A stretch of 64,000 nt of DNA from WTFY01 sp965205685. GTDB lineage: Bacteria > Pseudomonadota > Gammaproteobacteria > UBA4575. Below, piece after piece: positions 35,937 to 43,153 of this stretch; within the stretch, counting starts at the first letter, position 1, and every line of letters begins with the position of its first letter. The stretch lies in the NCBI GenBank assembly GCA_965205685.1, contig OZ242174.1, positions 1,116,001-1,180,000 on the forward strand, given 5' to 3'. The translations under genes and the position numbers were made by a program. The notes under the pieces are model-generated. The model was given only the letters and a program-made list of their open reading frames with translations, was not told the origin of the DNA and made no database searches.

Positions 35937-36307
35937 TCATCTACCCCTTCATAAACATCCCTGTAATGTTGCTTTGCTAGCTTCAGCCTGTGTCGGATCA
36001 AGTCAATCTCAGGCTTTGGTGTTTTGATGCCTCGCTTGGCTTTCTTTTGAAAGGCATGCAAAACATAAACGGCTGCCTTGAATTGGACCGTATATATGGC
36101 CCGATAAGTATCCCCATCGTGTCTTGCGACGACCTCTATAACACCAGAGCCCAATCCTGTGAGAGGCTTGGCATCACGGTGTTTCAAACCAACCTGAGCC
36201 TGGTACACTGCAAAGCCTATTCGGTCCTGTGCTGAATTTGGAAACTTCCTCAGATCCTCCTTGCATGAACCTAGCCATTCGACAGGTTTTAACACACTAT
36301 CGACCAT
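35933..36307 (-). CDS. higB: HigB/RelE-type toxin (phage Gp49-like)
   Basis: 124 residues. The fold signature includes SCKEDLRKFPNSAQDRIGFAVYQAQVG, GSGVIEVVARHDGDTYRAIYTVQFKAAVYVLHAFQKKAKRGIKTP, which matches the Gp49-like HigB family of ribosome-dependent mRNA interferases. Lys/Arg residues in the FQKKAKRG strand are the usual catalytic or RNA-binding ones. It is the first gene of the pair, at the far end of the island, where a stabilising addiction module is often found. Confidence 0.87.
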   Translation of the reverse strand: MVDSVLKPVEWLGSCKEDLRKFPNSAQDRIGFAVYQAQVGLKHRDAKPLTGLGSGVIEVVARHDGDTYRAIYTVQFKAAVYVLHAFQKKAKRGIKTPKPEIDLIRHRLKLAKQHYRDVYEGVDE

Positions 36308-36493
36308 GATGAATTATAGCGAATCCACCATATTAGTGTAAACCAGCACAATGACGCTCACATTGATATTGTCTCACTTCCTCAATTTTGCCTTGATTGT
36401 AAAGCGGTTGAATCCAGGACAGTGTCAATAATTTTTCGCACTTTCTATTTACATCGTTTGTGAATTACTTGGGATAGATGGGTGGGCACTGGG

Positions 36494-39400
36494 TTATCTA
36501 GGCAAGTTCAACAAGATTTGTGAGAGCTTACGTTGATTTGTGATTCCGAGAGTTGGCAGGATGGCGGTCAGGATCTCTGCCACTTTGGTTTCAGTTGATA
36601 CATCATTTTGTTCCAGAGCAACCTTGATTTCGGCCTCGTGTAGTCTGGGTTGGATCAGTAGAAAACGCTGGCGCTCCAAAATAAATGAACACCTCTGCAC
36701 TAGCCAAGGTAGTAAGTTTTCAGCAACCAATTTATAGTGATTGGATTGTTGAGCTACTTGAAGAGCTTTGAGTGCCAACTCAAAAACTTCCCTTGGAGAG
36801 CCGCTTGGAGCTTCTGGCGTTCCTTTAGTGTTCTTCAGAATAAGGCTTGCGAAGCCCGTGTAGTGATCCTCGGCTGAACCGTCGCTTTGAAGGCAATCAA
36901 TCAGTATTGGACGCACTGTGAACCCGTCTACATCTGTTAACTTTCTAAGCACCTCTGAGATAGAGACAAAACGTTCCTTCAATACGCAAATGGCACAGTA
37001 GAGAAGCACAAAATGCTCAGTCATATCCCTAAGGTCTTCTTGCTGCTCATTGGTGGCAATCGGAAAGGTACCATAGGTTAAATTTTTGAAGTCTAACCCG
37101 GTTGAGCTTATCCCTTTCGCCTTTGCAAATGCAGAAAACGAGATTACATCTCGCAAAGCCTCGACAAAGAGTTTTGCGTCTAGTTGTGATAGAGCATTAC
37201 GCATTTTGGCGAGGATCAACAGCATCTGCCCTTCCAGCACTGGGCCGCGCGGCAAGAACTTCTCTAAATTCTCAGTAATCCCAGCGTCAAGAACAGCGCT
37301 GATTTCAACTCTCGCTAGCATGTACCACGCCATCTCTATTGGTAGTATATAGCGCTCTTTTATCTTAGGGTGAGGCTCTGGTTGGCTTACGCAACCTGGG
37401 TAGATTTTTACCTCTTCTCCACCTTCAAGCAGGTACTTTTCACCTGTGATGTCCTGATCAAGCCAAAGCAGAACATGGCGAGCTAGTGCGTGGCAATTAG
37501 TGGTACGCAGTGTTTCATCAGGGTTTATCTTGTTTAACTCACCAAGCACCGTAACGAAATCTTTCAAACAGGTTTGCCGATCATCGTCATGCCAGCTTGC
37601 TAAAGCAGCATCAGCCAGGAGTCCGGTATGCATAGCAGTCATATCGGGGAGCTTGGACTTATGAGCGGCTGCGCAGCCAAAGAGATAACACTGTCGCGCA
37701 GTTTTGAAATCGCCCTGTATTTCCGCACTTATTGCCGCATCTCTTCCCAAGAACGCTTTTTCGATCTCGCTTAACGGAGCATCACTTTCAATCAACGTTT
37801 TGGAGAGAGCAAGACTTTCCTTGTGGTCATCGGAACGGTACAAGACTTTTGCTTTTTCACGCACAAGCTCGGAGTTGGTTTGCCCAAACATTGAAAGGCC
37901 TTCTTCTAGAACGGCAAGTGCGCTGTCTTTATCGTTGCCATACTCATCCAGAATTATTGCTCGAAACTTCCGACAGCAGACAGCAAGGTCCATTTGGTCC
38001 AAACGGATAGCCTGTTCTTCCAAGTGCGCAAAGACGGTACTATGGGTTGAAGGATCGATCGTGTTTTCTTTGTGCTCGTTCAGCCATGCTCCTGTGACTA
38101 GCATATCTACGTCAAAGTCGTCATGACTAAGGGGTGCAAGCAGTCTTGAGCGCAGCTCGGGCGAAGAGTTTTCGAGAAAGTCGAAAACAGTTGGAAGGTC
38201 CTCAATTTTCGAGAGCTGATGGACTTGATTTATAAACATGAGCCCAATTACAGTGATACCTCCCTTCTCGAGTTCCTTAATGTCGTCCACAGTTTCTGAG
38301 GGCAGCACACTATCCTCATTCTCCAATAGTTGATCAAGTTCTCTAATAATGCTGATGAAGCCCGTGCCCATTCCAGTTTTAGAAACCTGAAGCAGCAGTT
38401 TTGAGTAAACGATCACGTTCATCGATGCGCGCGCCTCGTCGTACTCAACGTTATTGGCTCCTTCAGAGAAACAACGGAGGACGGCCTGAATTTTTGCTGG
38501 TGAGTTGCTTTCTTGATTCACTAGGAGGAGTTGAGCACCTCGAAACATATGGTCGATCGCAGTATTAGTTGGGAATGCAATGGTGTCAGTCCTAAACATT
38601 TTGAAGATGGGCAAATGAGGAGCAATCATTTCCAGTTCAGAGAAATCAGAACCAAATATCGCCATGCAGAGTTTGAAGATTGCAGTTTCATTCTTGCTGC
38701 TCCATGCAGCCATCAGCACCGAATCCATATCGATGGCATTAAGGCAGCGATTTTTCATCAGTGAATCTGCAATGGCACTATTGATTTTCTCTTTTTCATC
38801 AGTTCCCAGTGTCCTTTCGGCAAAGCCAGATAACAGCGGAGAGAGGTTGAATCTGTCGCCTTCCAGTTGATCAACCCATGAACCTATCAGAGTGTCCAAA
38901 ACAATTCCGGCATCCGATATTTGCGGCTCAAGCTTTCCTAAGTCGATGGCAAGTTCTCTACTGAATCCACCTGTTTTTAGAGAAAGACGCTCAATAAGTC
39001 GGCGGGATGCTGTTGGCATGTCTGTTAACAGGCGTTCTCGAGTGCGCTTTTTTACCTCGCCAATCGCAGGCGACTCCAGTAATAAGGCGTCTAGTGTCTG
39101 GAATTCCTTAGGATCCCAGCCTGATGTGATCATGCTCTGGATGAATGCCATTGCGAGTTGGGGATGGCCGCCGCCTGATACTAAGTGGATGTATTTTGCC
39201 CAATGCACATTGGTAACCCCGCACTTCGCAAGTATCTCCTGAATGTCTTCTTCCGTGAACTCGGGTAGAGTTCTATCAATACCCACTTGTAGATTGCACG
39301 CAAACAGGAAATTACTAGTTGGAGAATCGGAGGAATTTAGAACTAGAAGAACATCGGTGCGATTGGCGGAGTGAACAAGATAATGCAGACTATCCTGCAC

Positions 39401-40543
39401 TGAAGGCTCCGTCACCCTGAAGAGATCATCGACGATCAAGCCCCGCAGGCCAAAGTCCTTCATTGAATCAGCTGCCTGGCTCAATACTCGTGCAACTTTC
39501 TCACTTGATTGACCCCGCAGGTTGATACTCGCCCAAGCACCTCCATTTTTGTGTGCTAAAACACGTGCGGCAACGGTCTTACCCATACCGGCGGCACCAG
39601 CAATCCAGCAGAGGCCAACGGATTCCAAGATTTGCTGTAGTTGCAGAATCTCGTTTTCGCGGCTTGCGAGGGTATTCGGCAACGGTGTATCTGCAACAGG
39701 GCTAAGCCTGAAAAGCTGCGCACTTGAAAGGCTAGTTTCCGAGGGTAGGCCAGCTGACAGTAATTTATGTATTAGCCGATTTTGGGACTCAAAGTCAGCT
39801 CTGCTTATAATTAAATGTGTTGCCGCTTCAAGGTGCTCTTCTAAACAGTTTCGGTCGATGCAGCGCTCATCACGATTAGAGCTAGTTGATAGTTTCAGAA
39901 GAGTCAGTAGTATGTCAGCCACGCATTTCTTCGCCTGCGAATACACGCCACCTCTATCACGCAAAAGGTTAAAAATCCGTAAATTGATCCGTCGCTCAAG
40001 AAAGTCAGATTCAGGAGCTCCGCAATCAAAATGAATCCTCTTGAGAAACCCTTCACGAAGGTTTTCGTCATCAAGACTATTTACAAAGTCTTTTGATTTC
40101 TTTGACAGCTTTGATTTGTCAAGCACCTGCCGCAGATCTGACAGGTCCCCGGCCTTGGCTAGATTTCGCCAGGCATGTAAGGTAGGTGCATTGCCAACGC
40201 GATGCTCACGTTTCTGTTCTTCACCGATAGTGGATGTTGTGAGATGGCGTAGAGTGACCTTGAGGCTCGGATTCTTTGCCTGCAAGTCTACAAAGCTGTC
40301 GATTGTGGAGATGATGTTCTTTGAATTGATTGTAATTGACCTAGCAGTTCCCTTGACTTGAACGGCTTTAAGTGCTCCCTCAGCGACTATGGCAAAATCC
40401 TCTGCAACCTCTAAGTAGAGGAGTTCGTCTTCTTCCAATTCTGTCCATGCAAGGGCCGATTGATATATCTGGTATACATAGCCCCGAAGGGAGTCAATTG
40501 CCTCTCTTGAGGAATCTCCCAGTGGTGTTTTTTCTAGGGGCAT
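36494..40543 (-). CDS. STAND NTPase with DUF4297/Cap4-like nuclease head (Avs-like antiphage candidate)
   Basis: 1349 residues, three parts. Residues 1-110 resemble the DUF4297/Cap4 dsDNA endonuclease: RGYVYQIYQSALAWTEL, then E45, D49 and Q62-V63-K64 in LEVAEDF...KAVQVKGT, the E-D-QxK nuclease pattern. Residues about 290-560 form a STAND-type ATPase with Walker A GAAGMGKTVAARVLA (about 315), Walker B LRGLIVDDLFRV, and a winged-helix tail. Residues about 600-1349 are helical repeats (TPR-like), the usual ligand sensor. Architecture and size match Avs/AVAST proteins, which sense a phage protein and then cut DNA. The detected ligand is unknown. A ribosome site is not obvious at 40543 (TTG/ATG context CCCCTAGAAAAAAC). 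Island cargo. Confidence 0.8.
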   Translation of the reverse strand: MPLEKTPLGDSSREAIDSLRGYVYQIYQSALAWTELEEDELLYLEVAEDFAIVAEGALKAVQVKGTARSITINSKNIISTIDSFVDLQAKNPSLKVTLRHLTTSTIGEEQKREHRVGNAPTLHAWRNLAKAGDLSDLRQVLDKSKLSKKSKDFVNSLDDENLREGFLKRIHFDCGAPESDFLERRINLRIFNLLRDRGGVYSQAKKCVADILLTLLKLSTSSNRDERCIDRNCLEEHLEAATHLIISRADFESQNRLIHKLLSAGLPSETSLSSAQLFRLSPVADTPLPNTLASRENEILQLQQILESVGLCWIAGAAGMGKTVAARVLAHKNGGAWASINLRGQSSEKVARVLSQAADSMKDFGLRGLIVDDLFRVTEPSVQDSLHYLVHSANRTDVLLVLNSSDSPTSNFLFACNLQVGIDRTLPEFTEEDIQEILAKCGVTNVHWAKYIHLVSGGGHPQLAMAFIQSMITSGWDPKEFQTLDALLLESPAIGEVKKRTRERLLTDMPTASRRLIERLSLKTGGFSRELAIDLGKLEPQISDAGIVLDTLIGSWVDQLEGDRFNLSPLLSGFAERTLGTDEKEKINSAIADSLMKNRCLNAIDMDSVLMAAWSSKNETAIFKLCMAIFGSDFSELEMIAPHLPIFKMFRTDTIAFPTNTAIDHMFRGAQLLLVNQESNSPAKIQAVLRCFSEGANNVEYDEARASMNVIVYSKLLLQVSKTGMGTGFISIIRELDQLLENEDSVLPSETVDDIKELEKGGITVIGLMFINQVHQLSKIEDLPTVFDFLENSSPELRSRLLAPLSHDDFDVDMLVTGAWLNEHKENTIDPSTHSTVFAHLEEQAIRLDQMDLAVCCRKFRAIILDEYGNDKDSALAVLEEGLSMFGQTNSELVREKAKVLYRSDDHKESLALSKTLIESDAPLSEIEKAFLGRDAAISAEIQGDFKTARQCYLFGCAAAHKSKLPDMTAMHTGLLADAALASWHDDDRQTCLKDFVTVLGELNKINPDETLRTTNCHALARHVLLWLDQDITGEKYLLEGGEEVKIYPGCVSQPEPHPKIKERYILPIEMAWYMLARVEISAVLDAGITENLEKFLPRGPVLEGQMLLILAKMRNALSQLDAKLFVEALRDVISFSAFAKAKGISSTGLDFKNLTYGTFPIATNEQQEDLRDMTEHFVLLYCAICVLKERFVSISEVLRKLTDVDGFTVRPILIDCLQSDGSAEDHYTGFASLILKNTKGTPEAPSGSPREVFELALKALQVAQQSNHYKLVAENLLPWLVQRCSFILERQRFLLIQPRLHEAEIKVALEQNDVSTETKVAEILTAILPTLGITNQRKLSQILLNLPR

Positions 40544-40752
40544 TGACTAGTTGCTTAACTGAGATTGTCAATAGGCTGGTCGTGATAAATCACAGAAACG
40601 AAATAACAGAGGCAAGGTAACAACTCAAGGTATAGGAGTTTTTAGTTACACCGATATGTTTGTGAATTTTGTGCTGTGCACGTAAATGCGGCAGATAATT
40701 TGAATGTGGGTCAGTCAATGACCTTGACGACCCTTTAGATAGGACTCACCGA

Positions 40753-40777
40753 GGGCTAACTATAGCCCTTTTCTTTT
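40753..40777 (+). terminator. Intrinsic terminator-like hairpin on the plus strand
   Basis: GGGCTA, loop ACTA, TAGCCC, followed by TTTTCTTTTT. It overlaps the stop codon of the minus-strand GIY-YIG-like gene, but the U-run reads only on the plus strand. An upstream plus-strand transcript of about 200 nt (40560-40750) would have no ORF. Confidence 0.5.
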
Positions 40778-40953
40778 TCCCAATTTCGGGCAGCTTCTTC
40801 GGTTGTCTTTCTACCAACCTGCTTGATATGTCCATCCGGCCATTTCTGTTTATGCTCCGACTCTCGACGTTCAAGATCACTGGTGATGCCACCATGCACT
40901 ATTTTGTTTCCAATCTTATAGTGGTACTTGTAGGTATCTCGAGGCTTAGGCAT
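40756..40953 (-). CDS. Small GIY-YIG-like protein (65 aa)
   Basis: The sequence DTYKYHYKIGNKIVHGGITSDLERRESEH, ending WEKEKGYS, follows the GIY-YIG core layout: short strand, GIT turn, conserved Arg (LERRE) and Glu. The family of such mini-proteins is common in mobile elements. Whether it cuts DNA is unknown. It lies between AlpA and the STAND gene. Confidence 0.65.
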   Translation of the reverse strand: MPKPRDTYKYHYKIGNKIVHGGITSDLERRESEHKQKWPDGHIKQVGRKTTEEAARNWEKEKGYS

Positions 40954-41187
40954 GTGAATGTTCTCCTTATAGTGAAACAGTAGAGTATGTCCATAAGCTA
41001 TTGACTCTCAAACAATCCCTAGTATCCTTGTATCAGCTCTCTTCTGAGCTTTATCTTTTTTAGCAGCAGTCAAATAAATGTGCTATCAAAATAGTATATA
41101 CATTATATTGTGTCGATACTAGGTTATGGACACAAGTGGTTGACAAGATCATACAAGCCTGAAATCTATGAACTATTCGCATTGAGA

Positions 41188-41370
41188 TCAGACCTGTTGC
41201 CTCGATTCGATCCAGCGAATCACGGCCTGCTCATGCCAGCCAACTGAACGAACTCCGGTCAGTTTAATCTGTTTCGGGAAGTTGCCCCTGGCGATCTGGG
41301 CGTAAATGGTGGAGCGGGAGAGTCCGGTCATGCGCTGGACTTCCTTCAATCGTACTATCCTGTAGTTCAT
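41188..41370 (-). CDS. AlpA-family helix-turn-helix regulator
   Basis: 60 residues from ATG 41370, preceded by GAGGAA at 7 nt; longer frames overlap the recombinase. YRIVRLKEVQRMTGLSRSTIYAQIARGNFPKQIKLTGVRSVGWHEQAVIRWIESR is the AlpA/excisionase-type domain, which in P4-like elements activates integrase or excision. It is adjacent to the second recombinase, as expected for an excision controller. Confidence 0.85.
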   Translation of the reverse strand: MNYRIVRLKEVQRMTGLSRSTIYAQIARGNFPKQIKLTGVRSVGWHEQAVIRWIESRQQV

Positions 41371-41410
41371 GGGTAGGTTCCTCATACTTTTTTCGTTGTA
41401 GCTGTCACAG

Positions 41411-42268
41411 CTACCTTCCCAGGTACGCTGCGGTAATCTGTTCTCGTTCATGGCCCAGCTCCAGGCTGATGGTCATCCGTGCTTCCTGGTCCAGTTCTCT
41501 TTGTTCCGGACTCAGGGTTGTATGATTGGGTCCTCCCTGTGCAGGACAGGGCCAGCCGGTCAGCTCTTCGTAGCGTTCCTGGGCATAGGCATGGCGCAGC
41601 CCGTGCATGCTGGAGAGTCCTGCCCGGGTGGTATTGCCCTCGTAGACTCTCAGTTGCTGCACGTAGCTCCGGTGGGGCGGGATCAGGGAGCCGAAGCCGG
41701 CCAGGGTTCGTGCCCGATCCAGCACCTCCCGCTGGGCCTCTGTTCGAACGGGGATGGTTCGTGGCTTGCCGCCCTTGGTCCAGCTGGCCTTGAGCCGGAC
41801 GTGGTCCCTTTGATCTGCATAGCTTGGCTGGAACTTCATGGCCTCTTCGCGCCGCAGGCCGAAGGCGCGCTGCAGTTCGAGACTCATGCGCACGTGGATA
41901 TCCTTGACCTTGCCCAACTGGTTCTCTGTGAGTTCCCTGGCTTTTGACTCGTTCGTTACGAACCTCCGGTCGGGAATGCCGTAAAACTCATTCGATTTTG
42001 CGATGACATTCAGCTTGTTGACCTTGTTCGCCCACCAGCGAAGCGCCGCCATCCTATTTTTGATGGTTCCAACGGACAGCTCCTTCTCCTGCCAGTGCTT
42101 GACCAGGGCCTCGATGTGCTTGGGCTTCAAGGATCGGGCCTGCATCCTGCGATAGCCCATGCCATGCAGTTCGTTGGCGGCCAGGGTCAGAATCCGTTCC
42201 CGGTTCCTCTGTGTCGCATAGCTGCCTTCCCGGCAGTGCCGGCACAGCTGCTTCAGATCGTAGTTCAA
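41411..42268 (-). CDS. Tyrosine recombinase (Integrase_1 type), second recombinase of the island
   Basis: 285 residues. An N-terminal SAM-like core-binding domain (KPKHIEALVKHWQEKELSVGTIKNRMAALRWW) is followed by catalytic elements: Arg in FGLRREEAMKF, Lys-bearing strand KASWTKGGKPRTIPV, HGLRHAYAQERY, LGHEREQITAAYLGR with the Tyr. All expected residues are seen, so it may be active. This type is often found in integrative elements away from the attachment site. It lies mid-island, unlike the P4 integrase. Confidence 0.85.
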   Translation of the reverse strand: MNYDLKQLCRHCREGSYATQRNRERILTLAANELHGMGYRRMQARSLKPKHIEALVKHWQEKELSVGTIKNRMAALRWWANKVNKLNVIAKSNEFYGIPDRRFVTNESKARELTENQLGKVKDIHVRMSLELQRAFGLRREEAMKFQPSYADQRDHVRLKASWTKGGKPRTIPVRTEAQREVLDRARTLAGFGSLIPPHRSYVQQLRVYEGNTTRAGLSSMHGLRHAYAQERYEELTGWPCPAQGGPNHTTLSPEQRELDQEARMTISLELGHEREQITAAYLGR

Positions 42269-43153
42269 GTCTCTAATCGCGTGTTCTCCTTATCTGGTGA
42301 GTGTTTCTGGGCTACTGGCCGCCTGGGCGGTTCAGGATTCGCTTGCCGCGAATACGCTCATGGGACACGACTCCCAAAATGACTTGGTTGTGCCTCAGTC
42401 AAGGCAATACAGATTCTCTTCTGCAGAAGAGTGACCCTGTATCGGTCAATGTGCCCCTTGCAGAGGCGATGATTAAAGATGGTTACACCTCCTTTTACAT
42501 TGTGTGGAGACTCACTCCACGGGATTGAAATAAACGCCTGGCACACGGCACCTGCCTACCTGACTTTAGGGATCAGACCGGGGTGCCGTGCACGCGGCTT
42601 TGATTGATGACACGCACAGGAAAACCCGCACGCGCCGGTAGGCTGAATGCCTGGAGTTGAAAGTGGAGACGGGACCAGGGGCCCTGAATCCGAAGGCCTG
42701 TAGCAATGCAGGCTCTATCAAAAGTGGATCGCAGCCTTGCAGCTGGTGCACCGGTTACACGATCCGGGCGGTACCTCGGGTGCCGCTGATATACCGTAGC
42801 GGCGCCGGTACAAAATCGATACGCGACCAGTGTACCACTTTCCCCATCTTTTGGGGTGGGGAAAGTGGCGACCAGTCCGAAAAAAAATCGCATGCGACCG
42901 GATCCGGGACACCGTAATCTGCGGGGCATCCGGACCCCAAAAACGTACAGTACGGTGCAGTCAGTATTTCCACCTTGCTGGCGGCCGCGTCACTCCAGCG
43001 TTTCGCTCCGCTCTACTGGGAGTGACACGGCCGGGCACGGGGGGCGGGCAGTGCGGAGAATGATCAGGCGTGGCCTGTAGTTGCGGGGTATCCGGTCGCT
43101 TGGGAAACCGCGCCGGGGACTCCTAGATCGCTTGCAGTCAGCCAGGTTCCAGC
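42269..43153. other. Gene-free, hairpin-rich region inside the island
   Basis: 885 bp without a credible gene. It carries the inverted repeats CACGGCACC/GGTGCCGTG (42544-42552, 42582-42590), GGTGCCGCT/AGCGGCGCC (42779-42787, 42798-42806; extended by GTACC/GGTAC), CCACTTTCCCCA/TGGGGAAAGTGG (42835-42846, 42857-42868) and GTCACTCC/GGAGTGAC (42989-42996, 43019-43026). GCGACCAGT is repeated at 42823 and 42868. The part before 42540 should hold the promoter of the recombinase. Function unknown: structured RNA, replication origin and recombination site are all possible. Confidence 0.55.

Noticed and set aside
41035..41062. Weak hairpin AGCTC/GAGCT with T-run
   Set aside because: A 5-bp stem is too short to call a terminator.
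42301..42528. 75-codon plus-strand frame in the island
   Set aside because: No ribosome site, no recognisable sequence, and it overlaps the promoter region of the recombinase gene.
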